Shown piece by piece: positions 22,852 through 32,158 of a stretch of DNA of 64,000 nt (positions are counted from its first letter, which is position 1; each line of letters opens with the position of its first letter). Where the stretch lies: assembly GCF_963678635.1 (NCBI RefSeq), contig NC_087063.1, forward strand, positions 80,399,574 to 80,463,573, in the 5' to 3' direction. Position numbers and translations under genes: made by a program. The notes beneath the pieces were generated by a model. That model made no database searches, was not told where the DNA came from, and worked only from the letters and a program-made list of their open reading frames with translations. Source of the DNA: Symsagittifera roscoffensis. Lineage: Eukaryota; Xenacoelomorpha; Acoela; Convolutidae.

Positions 22852-23757
22852 TTAGGTGGTTCCTCGTTGAATGTCTCGGAAAAATGCAGTTTTGCATCTT
22901 CCCAATCTTTTCGTCAATGCATCTGCAGGCATAATTGCTGTTGGTAAAAAGGTTTATCTCACCTTCTTCTGTTCAACTAACTCTCGGAGGAAGCGCTGCT
23001 TTTTGGCAAAATGCTTCGTCTTTCCGTGGTTCAATGAATGTTTACTAAAGGCAATACAAGCTTGGTATTCAACGAAAACTTCCAAAGGCCTACTACAAAT
23101 TATGCCTAAGTAGTTAAGTATGCACTGTAAATGAATTCCTTCCTTTACTGTTTCGACCACAGCATTGTGTTCTGCTTCGGCTGTTGAAGTTGATACACAA
23201 CGCTTCGTGAAAATCCTTTTCCTTAAATTGGCTAAAACATTTAGCAACAAACCTCGCCTTAAACCTTGAAATTTCACCATTAGGTCCGTACTTCAAAGCA
23301 AAATGCCATTTTCTGCCTACAGGTTTCTCTCCTCTAATTCTAACTAGTTTCCAAACTTTGTTTTTCTCTAATGAATTAAACTCTTTTTCAAAGCTTCTTG
23401 CCAGTCAGGGTCTGCTAAAGCTTCCTAGGCGTTTTTTGGTAAATTTTCGAGAACTTCTCAAAAAATATTACATCACTCCTTCTTCTCCTTTGTCACTTTC
23501 TATCTTTTTTCTCAAAATAGAACTTAGATTTGTCAAAAATAACGTTTCTAGACTTTTGCACTTTGAGTTTTTTTTCACTCTCAATTCCTATCAGATAAGC
23601 TTTACTACTTTCCAATGTCCGCAGGAAAATTCCCCATTTAGAGTTTTAGTCTGCTTTTTTGTGAAACTGTTTTTCCACAAAACTATACGCTACAGATCCA
23701 TAAGTTTTCACAAAATTAAGTTTGGGTTTTTCTCCATACATAGAGGGACTAAGTGTG
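22852..23757 (-). pseudogene. pol: Ty1/copia pol with internal deletion (copy 1)
   Basis: Minus-strand copia remnant. From 23757 downwards it reads MYGEKPKLNFVKTYGSVAY (the segment after the integrase core). Next, near 23300-23430, comes the RT entry region with WQEALKKEFNSLE, WKLVR and then GPNGEISRFKARFVAKCFSQ. At about 23200 it jumps straight to the RNase H region STAEAEHNAVVETVKEGIHL, with TKHFAKKQRFLRELVE. The catalytic RT core (the YVDD-bearing part, about 1.3 kb in a full copy) is therefore absent. The C-terminal IMPADALTKRLGRCKTAFF is intact up to a stop at 22852-22854, followed by a purine tract (TTTGGAAGGCGGGG) as expected before a 3' LTR. Stops and a frameshift near the RT/RNase H join make it nonfunctional. 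Confidence 0.85.
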
Positions 23758-23987
23758 ATTTGGGAAGCATGCCCGACGAAAACTGGTCGTTTTTGTGCGA
23801 GAGCGAAAACTCCGACATCTGGTTCCAAACTTCGGCCAAGTCGGGCGTGGGCGTGAAAGAATCATTCGAAGGGCTTGTCAAAATGATGCTGGACAGAGAA
23901 GAAGAGAATTGTGAAATGGACGGGAAAAGAGGGGAGTTCTTTGGAGATCTAAACGGACAGCGAGAGAGGTCAAGGCCATGTGGTTAA
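23748..23987 (+). pseudogene. C-terminal half of a Ras/Rab-type small GTPase (copy 1)
   Basis: In a plus-strand frame open to a stop at 23985-23987, the last 80 residues read as the end of a small GTPase. TKCDL (23748-23762) matches the G4 guanine-binding motif (N/T)KxD, and WFQTSAKSGVGVKESFEGLV carries the G5 SAK motif followed by the alpha-5 helix. The G1-G3 motifs are absent. Upstream DNA in the same frame is antisense copia pol, so the long open frame starting at 23358 is not a GTPase gene. The C-terminus (ending SRPCG) lacks a Rab CC/CxC or CaaX prenylation motif. AATAAA follows at about 24018. I infer a captured exon or cDNA fragment of a host gene; splicing from an upstream exon outside the unit cannot be excluded. 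The stretch is more GC-rich than its surroundings. Confidence 0.7.
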
Positions 23988-24363
23988 TGATCACGAATAA
24001 TACATCGAGACTGTCAATAAAAATTATCTTCTGTAGATTCCGTTTATATCAACCCACGCAACTATAAAGCCGGAGGGGGAAGGGGAGGGGAGGGCACTAG
24101 TTAAACTTCACTCAATAGTAATTGTCAGTATCTTCAATATAAACTACTTGCTTTTACGGATCTAGTTAACAATCGCCATCCCTTTGGTATCTATTAAAGA
24201 ATTGCTACCCCTATAATTGAAAGCAGTTGAATTCCCGTAACGAACGGAAGCTGTTTTTCTAGATAGAAATTCTATGTAGATTATCTAGCCTAGTTTTCTC
24301 GTTATTTCCGTGCAGAAGTGATCTATTTTTTTCTGGTTTAGAAACAAACAGTTTCTAGAAAGC
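23988..24363. other. noncoding DNA before right inverted repeat, copy 1
   Basis: It contains a possible polyadenylation signal (AATAAA, about 24018) just after the GTPase fragment and a GGAGGGGGAAGGGGAGGGGAGGG purine stretch near 24071-24093. No other coding block recognised. Confidence 0.5.
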
Positions 24364-24838
24364 TTTAAGGTTTATGGAGCACTAATAACATTTAAAAATT
24401 TAATGAAATAAAATAAATTGAAAAAAAAATTTTTCTAAAATTTGAAGTATTTTATGAAAATCATCCCCCCACACGCCATTTAAAGTACAAAAGGATCGAC
24501 TTCGCTCCTTGTAAAAAATCAATTATAGCAAATAAGCTTCTTTCAACTAATTTGGAACAATTTCTAAGACGGATTAACTCACCGCTTATGCGTTAATAGC
24601 GCGAAATATATCTTTATGAAAAATGAATCTTTTTATATCTTTATGAAACTTTATGAAAAATGATCACAGGTGAAATATCTTTTCAAATTTGAGCTCAGGA
24701 CAACAATACCTTTCGAATGATAAAAAACAATTCCGTAAAAAACGGCTAGTTAAAAAGTCGAAATTTGTCTGAAGAAAAAAAAACCCACCCCGAGCACAAA
24801 TAGTCCGCTACTCTCGTATCGAAAGTCGAAACAATAAC
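24364..24838 (-). repeat. right terminal inverted repeat of 9-kb unit, copy 1
   Basis: This is the reverse complement of the left arm at 15861-16350, with the same ordered landmarks and some internal differences. One is a short local tandem of ATCTTTATGAAA-like words near 24612-24660 that the left arm lacks. The two arms differ from each other far more than the two copies of the whole unit do, so the arms are old. Confidence 0.85.
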
Positions 24839-24989
24839 CAGAATTAGGATAAGAAATTAAGTATTTAAAGAAAATCCATGCTTTATTTAAACATTTCAAA
24901 AAGAATTTCTGACCAGAATTAAAGAATTTTCTCGGTACGGGTTTAGCACTAAAGCGTTGCTTAAACTTCCAATTTTGCTGCAATCTGAT

Positions 24990-25415
24990 CCAGGGTTTTT
25001 TGAGTGGGGGGGGGGGGGGGTGTGCGGATTTTCAAAAAATTTTCGAAAATTTTGACGACCTTTTTTTTTAGGTCGACCAAATTGATTTTCCGAGCTCTTC
25101 TATAGCACTAAAAAGTCCCTGTTTTTGCCAAATTTTCTGCGCCGCAGGCAAATTTTTGAAAAAACAGGTCAAAAACAGGGCACTTTTTAAAAATTTTTGA
25201 CAAAAAATCGTGTTTTTTTGGCGCTCACTCCCCCTCAAAGTTAGTATATATTGGCGCCGAAGGCGCCTTTAGAAAAATTTTAGGGTCGGTCGGCAAAAAA
25301 TGGATTTCTTAAAAAGTACCAAAGGGAGAACCTTTGGGTCCGCAGGGGGTCGAATCCCTGAGGGGGGGGGCGTAAGCCCCCCCCCCCCCCCCGCCATCTC
25401 CTAAATCCGCCCCTG
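24990..25415 (+). mobile_element. hAT-like MITE 1 with 8-bp TSD
   Basis: A non-autonomous element of 426 bp, flanked by a perfect 8-bp direct repeat AATCTGAT (24982-24989 and 25416-25423), the target size of hAT transposons. The right terminus is ...AAATCCGCCCCTG, so the inverted end is CAGGGGCGGATTT. The left terminus is degenerate (CCAGGGTTTTTT). It shares internal blocks with MITEs 2 and 3: AATTTTGACGA, TTTTTAGGTCGACCAAATTG, TATATTGGCGCC-AAGGCGCC and GGGTCGAATCCCTGAGG. No transposase. It lies 11 bases beyond the point where copy 2 of the large duplication leaves the window. Confidence 0.88.
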
Positions 25416-25454
25416 AATCTGATTAATCGAAAATTCGACAATTGCTTAATATAC

Positions 25455-25754
25455 TTAACAATTGCCCCCTTTCTTGAAGGGGTGGGGGGAGGTGGGCAAT
25501 TGTGTCAGATCCAGCTTTGTCATTATAGACTTAATGTGGTAAATGGCAACTGCATGTGCTTGTAATTTTTCCTGCAAAAGGTAAAGCGCGCTTCGACGCA
25601 CTCTAATAAGAACTAACTTGCGACATACTTTGTTTATTGCTTGAGCCAGGATGTGATGCCGATCGCCTTCAAGCAATGAGGTTAGATCCTGATTGGCATC
25701 GAACCTCTCACCATTTGATTGAAACAGGGGAGTGCTTCGAGATTTCTTCGACAT
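25455..25754 (-). other. unidentified 99-codon open frame
   Basis: A minus-strand frame preceded by a possible acceptor (GGATGGCAG just before the ATG). The middle part is predicted helical, with alternating hydrophobic and basic residues (LLEGDRHHILAQAINKVCRK onwards). The codon pattern is less repetitive than in neighbouring shadows. A possible donor (CAAATG|GTGAGA) lies inside the frame, so it may instead be an exon of about 45 bases. I recognise no family. It could be a captured exon or chance. Confidence 0.25.
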
Positions 25755-26460
25755 CTGCCATCCAAAATATACATGCTATGTTTTTGACTCTTGCCGTTTC
25801 TCATTTTTGTTCGAACTTATCGTGCGAATAAAAAAGAAGAAACGGATTGTTTTGCGCTCGAGCTGGTTTTGTTTAGTTGAGATACCAGCTTTCTTATCGC
25901 ATTTTATCTATCAGAGTAAGGATTTATGTTCGATATATATAATATTTTTCGCTCTCGTGATCTAATATAGTATAATTTTTGCAGCATGTAAAAACTAGAG
26001 CTAGAAGACATTCAATACTTTTGTTCAAGAAAACAAGCGAATGAACAGGTTTGTTTGTGGCTTTTCTTTTCATAACTGCTCACGAAGCGTAAATAAATAG
26101 TTTTAGAAGCACATACATTCACTGTTTTACTTTTCTTTGTCTTAAGGTCCAAATAACTCAACAAATAATTCAAGAGAACAGCACGCATTGACAGACTGCA
26201 TAAATATGAACAGAGCCACAGGTAGGATGAGATTCTTCAAGTTTAATGACCACGTATATAGCAATTGTATTTTTGATATATAATGTCGTCTTGAGTCTAG
26301 AATCTAGACTCAGTTTCTTAACAAAGGTTCCACAAATAAACATGAGTTTTTGTGTTGAGATTTTTTTTTGTTTTTATAAGGTAAAATCGATAAAATCTCT
26401 ATAAAAAACGGGGCTGCAATTTCCATCCACGGATTTTTTTAGTAAACAATTTCCAGCTAC
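25755..26460. other. no gene recognised
   Basis: AT-rich DNA. Open frames at 25637-25831 and 25732-25965 (plus strand) overlap the minus-strand frame and show no domain. A short near-palindrome, GAGTCTAGAATCTAGACTC, lies at about 26292-26310. Confidence 0.5.
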
Positions 26461-26464
26461 ACAC

Positions 26465-26664
26465 AAAAAATTACGTTTTTCATTTGATGTGATTTTCATG
26501 TGAAATTTACGTTCATCATTTTATGTGATTTTTATGTGAAAAAACTTTTGTCAGTTTTTGGGTTTTTTATATGAAAATTATGTTTGTCATATTATTTGAT
26601 TTTTATGTGAAAACAGGGTTTTGTCATTTTATGTGACTTTAAATGTGAAAATTACGTTTGTCAT
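26465..26664 (+). repeat. 36-bp minisatellite, left part
   Basis: About five degenerate units of a 36-bp sequence built around TACGTTTGTCATTTTATGTG, with ATTTTTATGTGAAA between. The array resumes at 27733-28018 after a 1066-bp insertion. Confidence 0.8.
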
Positions 26665-27730
26665 CCCGCACTCAGTAAAAAGAGAAAATAATAGATTATA
26701 ATGGATTTTTATAAACAGTCTCCACAAATTTCAAAAAGAATTGATCGTAATCGATTAAAAATGGATTATAATATTACTTTTTTTCGAACACAAATCGTTA
26801 TAATCGATAATTTTACGAAAGTTTTTTTTCTCAAATTTTATTGAGTTATAATCCATTAAAATGGATTATAATCCATTTTTATGCACCAAATTTGTCATCG
26901 CTTCATTTCGTTTCAGTTTTATTTGTTTTGTGTGCTTTTCAGTTGGTTACCGAACTAAAAGAAACTGTAATTTTGTACTTGTAGCGATCAGCGGATATAG
27001 GAAGGGGGACCTCAAAAAGGATCTCGAAATACTGGGGGAGGGGGGGGGGGGGCAATGGGTAGACTTTTTGGATCCTTCCCCACTATTTTGAGCCCCCCAC
27101 TATTTTAGGTCCCCATACAGTTTGCCCTAAAGTTTTTTGACGGTGCCAATGAATAATAATTTTGCGGGGGCTGCGCGCCGGAAAAAAAGCAATTTTTTGG
27201 TCAAACTTTTCCAAAAATAGCCAAAAATTGCCTTTTTTGGCCCGTTTTTTTCAAAGTTTTGGCTGCGGCGCTTAAAATTTGACCAAAAAACTGTCTTTTA
27301 AATGCCTTGGGGAATCTTGAAATCAATGGAACCTTGATAGGGTTTAGGTGAACCCTCTCACTTGTAATTGATTTTTTACTGTTTTTAGCAGAATAGCTAA
27401 ATTATAATCCATTATGATTGATTTTTCTTGTGAAATAAAAATTTGATAGAAAAAGGATTAAAATATATTATAATAATTTATACCAGTTTACAAGAGATTA
27501 TAGGAGAATTTCGGAAAAATTATAATCAATTATAATTGATTATAATTTATTAAAAAGTCACCATAAATGTTTATTAAAAAATTAATTAAAAAGTCACCAA
27601 AAGTCACATAAAATGACCGTATAAATCGTTTAAACATCTAAAATTGGCGCTTATAATTAATTATAATTTTGCAAAAGTACGATTAAAATTATAATAAAAT
27701 TGATTATTTTCCTTTTTTAATGAGTGAGGG
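26665..27730. mobile_element. TIR element inserted in the minisatellite
   Basis: The ends are inverted: CCCGCACTCAGTAAAAAG at the left and, reading inward from the right, CCCTCACTCATTAAAAAAGG. A possible 2-bp AT duplication flanks it (26663-26664 and 27731-27732). The subterminal DNA on both sides is rich in TTATAATC/GATTATAA words. No transposase. A degraded hAT-MITE-like segment (about 26985-27320) is nested inside, recognisable by GCGCGCCGGAAAAAAA, AAATTGCC-TTTTTTGGC and flanking blocks. The frame at 26861-27091 spans these pieces and is not a gene. Confidence 0.7.
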
Positions 27731-27732
27731 AT

Positions 27733-28018
27733 CCTACGTGCTATTTATGTTAAAATTACGTTGGTCATTTTATCTGACTTTAATGTGAAATTTAAATTTG
27801 TCATTTTATGTGATTCTTATGTGAAACACACATTTGTCATTTTATGTGATTTTTATATGAAAATTACGTTCGCCAACTTACAAGTTTTTTATGTTAAAAT
27901 TACGTTTGTCAAATTCAGTGATTTTTATGTGCAAGTTACAATTGTCATTGTATGTGATTATTATATGAAAATACGTGTGTCATTTTATGTGATTTTTGGT
28001 ACATATGTGATGGTTACG
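27733..28018 (+). repeat. 36-bp minisatellite, right part
   Basis: About seven more degenerate 36-bp units of the same array as 26465-26664. Because 36 is a multiple of three, the plus strand stays open as a repetitive peptide (VILCDFYMKITF-like, 27761-28021). This is a by-product of the unit length and not a gene. Confidence 0.85.
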
Positions 28019-28539
28019 TAGCAAAAAGTTGACAAGTCGTTAAATTGACACGTCGATATTGAAAAGTAGACAAATACTACATTAAATAATCAAAGTTGAG
28101 AAAAAGATGCAAACTTAAGAAATAAAAAATTAGTAGTTTTTTCCTGAGTTTTCTTTCTGTTCCCAATTCTGATTGGTAAATTTGAGTTTGTCTAACTTTT
28201 GACCCGTATGAATTAAAAGCTGTCGACTTTTGACCTTATTGTAAGTGTGATAGAGGGATCCCAATAAACTAACAATTTAATGTTTCGATGATGTCAATTA
28301 AAGTCTCAAAGAATTTTCGCGAATGAGGCAGATTAGTTACCTTTGAGAAAAGTGTTAAAACGACTGACGGGCGCATTTTGAGTTATTATTTTGCCGTATT
28401 TGCCGAAAATTGTTTTTTATTTGGGACTCTCTCCCACACTTGGTTTTAACCGGGATCCCTTTATCACACTTGTACCTAAATTTTCTGTAAAAATTACAAT
28501 TGTCATTTTTCGTGGATATTATGTTTAAAAACAAGTCAA
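28019..28539. other. no gene recognised
   Basis: AT-rich noncoding DNA with no repeat structure I could name, apart from loose similarity to the minisatellite (AATTACAATTGTCATTTTTCG) near 28492-28512. Confidence 0.5.
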
Positions 28540-28690
28540 AAAGGGGGTTGTGGTGGGGCGGACGCTCTTCCTTTCAGGATTTGACCCCACACCAACCAGA
28601 GTATTACCCTTTGATATCATTTTATCATTTTCGCTGACCATCCCTTAAATATTCTGAATTTTTCTTCGGCGCCAACTAGGATTGACAAAA
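28540..28690 (-). mobile_element. hAT-like MITE fragment, outer half of an interrupted copy
   Basis: GGTGGGGCGGACGCTCTTCC, GGATTTGACCCCACACCAACC and CGGCGCCAACTAGG match the left part of MITE 3 (33134-33565), same orientation. The remaining part appears at about 29137-29297, after a 0.45-kb tandem-repeat insertion. Confidence 0.5.
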
Positions 28691-29095
28691 AAATGCTTTT
28701 CATTCATTTTTATACATAGAAAAAAATGCTTATCCTACTATTTCATTGACCGAAAAATTATAGTGTGAAAATAGCACTTCAAGCATTTTTTCCATGTTAT
28801 GAAATTTTATAATGAGCATTTTTTGCATCCTTTTAAAATACAATAACAAGATTTTTGCCATGTGAAACTGTATGATAAGCACTGTATCCATGCTATGAAA
28901 TTGTAAGATAAGCACTTTTTTAATGCCAAACTGCTTTTTTGTAACCAAAGCTGGCACCAACTTGTTTTGTTTGAGTTTTAAACCAATTTAAGTGAGCTTC
29001 CGTAAAAAAACTGCCAATAAAATAATATGATAAGCATTTTTTTGTACATAAACTCCATATATGAAGTTGTATGATTGGCATTTTTCTTGTATGGA
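28691..29095. repeat. degenerate ~45-50 bp minisatellite with GATAAGCATTTTT
   Basis: At least seven degenerate units contain ATGATAAGCATTTTT or ATGAAATTGTATGATAAGCA. The array separates two halves of a hAT-like MITE. Minus-strand frames at 28730-28960, 28920-29102 and 28978-29172 read the repeats and are not credible genes. Confidence 0.75.
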
Positions 29096-29136
29096 TGTCC
29101 ACCGGAAACCTTACAAGTTTTGAATGGGAGAGCGCT

Positions 29137-29297
29137 CCAAAAATTGGTCAAAATTTTCCAAAAAGCGTCCAAAAACGTTTTTTTTAACCTGTTTTTTTTT
29201 GAAAAAATTGCTTGCTACGCAAATTTTTTTTTGTCAAAATAGGGTTTTTTGTAGTGTTCTGGGATCGCTCCCAAAATCAGATTCGCCCCTGGCAGAA
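29137..29297 (-). mobile_element. hAT-like MITE fragment, terminal half
   Basis: It matches the right part of MITE 3: GGTCAAAATTTTCCAAAAA, an A/C/G-poor middle, and the terminus AGATTCGCCCCTG at 29285-29297. The 8 bases after the terminus (GCAGAAGA) were not found at the left side of 28540, so the insertion history is unclear. Confidence 0.55.
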
Positions 29298-29753
29298 GAT
29301 TTATGAAATGCAATTCAGCATGCCCCCGCAGAGTCCGTTTTCATCATTACAAATATGACCTTCGAGACCAAATAAACCGTTTAGATGGTCTGGATAACAA
29401 ACTACTAAGTCGCACCCCTTTCACCCACCCCCCCCCCCCTCCTTACCCTTCTGCATCTATCCCTGATTTGTGCGCGTACATTTTAGAGTGTATATATGCC
29501 TCGAAAAACATGCGTTTTAATTCAACAACACTAACTTTCTCTTAGAAAACGTTGGCAAATTAATTCTTTTTATGCCTATTTGGTACCACGTATTCATTTT
29601 TTTTTCATAATGACCCATTCAACAATGTGACTTTTTTTTGTCCTTCCTTTAACTTTTTCTGAATATAATTCAAAAAAACTTAATGAAAAGATTTCGATTT
29701 TGCAAAAAAAACTGCATTCTAAGAACAAGTCTACAAACTTTTGCTGCATTTAG
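29298..29753. other. no gene recognised
   Basis: A short plus-strand frame at 29303-29545 has no domain and includes a C-run read as polyproline. The rest is A/T-rich. Confidence 0.45.
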
Positions 29754-29956
29754 GCAATGGGTTTCATGGTTAATAATCAATTATAATGGATGGACTTCAA
29801 ATGGATTATAATCGATTCGATTTTTGTAAAAACAATGGTTAATAATGGATTTAATCGATTATGTGGTCCTAAACTGTAACTAATCGATTATGAAAACAAA
29901 GTTTTTTGACCACGAAAATTGGTTATAATCGATTATTATCCATGGAACCTCATTGC
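29754..29956. mobile_element. 203-bp TIR element rich in TAATCGATTA words
   Basis: The left end GCAATGGGTTTCATGG and the inverted right end GCAATGAGGTTCCATGG form a terminal inverted repeat that continues inward as TAATAATC(A/G)ATTATAA. The interior consists largely of AATCGATTAT words. It resembles the subterminal DNA of the element at 26665-27730. No clear target duplication. No ORF. Confidence 0.6.
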
Positions 29957-31046
29957 GGGCATCTTAAAAGCAGATTGCCCTAGAAATCCTTTCTGACCAT
30001 CTTATTTTCTGTAATTTTGGATGGGAAACGGAAAAAGAACCAGGGCCTTTGAAATAATTATTGCTGTATATTTTCAGCGTAGAAATAATTTCTTTTGGAG
30101 CACACAAACATTAACTGTACTGCAGCAGACCTTCCAATGATTAATTGTAATTATTTCTAGAAAATGCCTCTGTGAAAAAATCTCTGGAATGAGAAATTAA
30201 ATTGTTTTCTCTAAAAAGCACACATTCCAAAGCAAATTATTTATATATAAAAAAAATGGACTTCAAGATGAAGAAGAGTCAGTGAAGTTATCCGTGACCC
30301 GAGTGTAAACTAAGCTTGACTAAAATGCCGCCCGACTTTTGGCGCAGGTGGCATCTAATTTAGCGAACAGTTGTTCCGGCTCGGCGTCGAGTTACTTTTT
30401 AATGCAAGTAGCTCATCAAAACTTTGATCTTTGTCATCATTTTCAAGAAATACTTTTTCCATCCGTAAATGTCGGAGCTCATATGCTTCAATTTCCTCAA
30501 CTTTGAGAACACATTTTTACATTTTCCTCTCATTTTCATTTTGAGAACACTTCGGTAATTGCGATCTTTTAAAGAACTAAAATTGTTTCTGGACTTTTGT
30601 TGCTCTAAAAGCCTTTATATTGACTTCTTGCGAATTATAAAATGTATAAAGTCTTATCAGACAGGTTTGAAAAGTTTGCAACAAAGTTAGCACAACTCAA
30701 CTTACTGATATTCTTAAACAATTTCTCTTTATAGCATTTTCACAAATTCGGATTGCTAAAATAATTCTTCGCAGAAATAAGCTTTGAATACCAGCCCCCC
30801 CCCCCCCTCCCCTCACACGTTCCCACAAAATGAGCTAGTTTGATTACAAACTCAGTATACAAGCAGCAAATAAAAAAATGAATTAGTTTTAAAGGTTGTC
30901 AAATTTTTATCGACATTTTAAAAACACTTCAGATGTTAGGGAAAAAAGGTTACTAAAATTTCAAACGAAAACCAGCCTAAAAGAATCGGAAAAGACAAAA
31001 ATGTAGTTAATTCTCTGAGTCTTTTTTTCAGAAACTTTTTTTTCAG
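29957..31046. other. intergenic DNA, possible upstream exons not found
   Basis: AT-rich with a C-run near 30796-30807. A short GC-richer island at 30290-30400 has no clear frame on either strand. A pyrimidine-rich stretch ending TTTTTTTTCAG (31036-31046) forms the acceptor for the exon that follows; another TTTTTTTCAG lies 14 bases upstream. Confidence 0.45.
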
Positions 31047-31263
31047 ATCGAGTCACTTATATCGTCCTGGTTGTGATTGCAATCCTGATTGCCTCGAAAC
31101 TCTTGGTCTATCTACAGGCGAATCCCGATGTGGTCCGTCTTACGTTTTCACTTTCAAGGTTGGATAAGGGATTGGTCCAGCGTGAGCAGAATCCACTTTC
31201 AAGTTTAGACGATGGATTTGGCCACCGGGAGCAGAGTCCACTTTCAAATATGGGAAAAAAGTA
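31047..31263 (+). CDS. plausible terminal exon of a single-pass membrane protein
   Basis: Directly after a strong acceptor (TTTTTTTTCAG) the plus strand reads about 71 residues to a TAA at 31261-31263. A transmembrane helix comes first (YIVLVVIAILIASKLLVYL), then a short polar linker and two copies of a 15-residue repeat (SRLDKGLVQREQNPL and SSLDDGFGHREQSPL) encoded by a perfect-length 45-bp tandem repeat. It ends in SNMGKK. The stretch is clearly more GC-rich than its surroundings. No homology recognised and no upstream exons located, so it may be the last exon of a real gene, a captured exon, or a chance frame. No AATAAA is seen just downstream. Confidence 0.35.
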
Positions 31264-32158
31264 AACATTAATTTTATTCGCCTTCTTTTTGTGATAATAA
31301 CACAATGCTTCAAACTTAAGATTTGGAGTCAGGATCATAGGCGTAAATGCCTGCGTGGTTAGCTAGTTTCGATAGATTTCAGGTTTTTTCTGCTCTCTCT
31401 CCCGGCAATGCTGGAAAGGAGCAGCACTCCGTTTTAACTCATTCAAATTCAGCCGCGTACCTCAAAACACTCGGAGTTTATTGGGTGCTGTATCATATAA
31501 TATTCAAACACTTTGAAGTCATGATTTGATTTGAAAACAAACGAAAAAATGTGTCTCGGTGTCAGAAAAAAACATGATTTGAAATTTTTGCAATTCAGAC
31601 TTAGCTGCACAAGAGCGGATAAAATTGAGTTTGAACTTTCTTGACAAGCAATTTTTGTATGTTCAATTTTTTTTTTACAATTAAAGGTTCATTTATAAAA
31701 AAGCCTATTACTATCCTTCGAAAAAATACACTTCATCAAAAAAACTACAGATTTTTTTTGCAAAATTAACAGTGATCGGAACATTTTGTGCTACTTGCAA
31801 GTAATCAGCTACCCTTAAAAAGCTGACAACTAAAAAAATAAATGTTATGGAGCCCTTGTTTATGCTGTAGTTCAAAAAACTTAGTTTAGTTTATTTTAAA
31901 AAGAACCTAGCACAATTTTCATTTATTTATTTATAAAAGCAAGGAAAGTAATTATCAGTCAATTTATTTTTACATTATTCTAGCTAAATAAAAATATATA
32001 TTCTGTGAATTGAAACGTCAAAAAGCTTTTTACTGTTTTTGAGTGCTCAATGTTCGTCTAACTCTCATTACGGAAAATATCTGCAGCTCATTTGGATTAG
32101 ATTATTAAAATTGTATTTTCAACAAAAAATGATTTCTAAAAGATGACTGTAAGAGAAC
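31264..32158. other. no gene recognised
   Basis: AT-rich intergenic DNA. Short frames at 31347-31529 (plus) and 31108-31338 (minus) are shadows or chance. The last eight bases (AAGAGAAC) are the left target duplication of MITE 2. Confidence 0.5.

Larger units (their letters stand above)
15187..24979. repeat. large near-identical duplication, copy 1
   Basis: This 9.8-kb stretch matches 54205-64000 with a steady offset of 39017-39024. Differences are mostly in homopolymer length (for example near 16950, 17890 and 19175) plus a handful of substitutions seen by eye, such as at about 16408, 17700, 21072, 22264, 24737 and 24830. Left of 15187 the two loci are still homologous but clearly diverged. 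The right limit is unknown because copy 2 runs off the window at the base equivalent to 24979. The match extends beyond both terminal inverted repeats, so this is a segmental duplication and not two independent insertions of the inverted-repeat unit. Confidence 0.95.

Noticed and set aside
22708-22947. 79-aa plus-strand frame in the 9-kb unit
   Set aside because: It is antisense to the copia pol C-terminus, purine tract and putative LTR.
23358-23747. N-terminal 130 codons of the 209-aa plus-strand open frame
   Set aside because: This part is the antisense of copia pol, which has strong family motifs. Only the last 80 codons, the GTPase part, are independently meaningful.
26465-28018. CRISPR-like array
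   Set aside because: The units are contiguous and degenerate, without unique spacers, in an animal genome. They are minisatellites.
27761-28021. 86-aa repetitive frame
   Set aside because: It is the translation of a 36-bp minisatellite whose unit length is a multiple of three.
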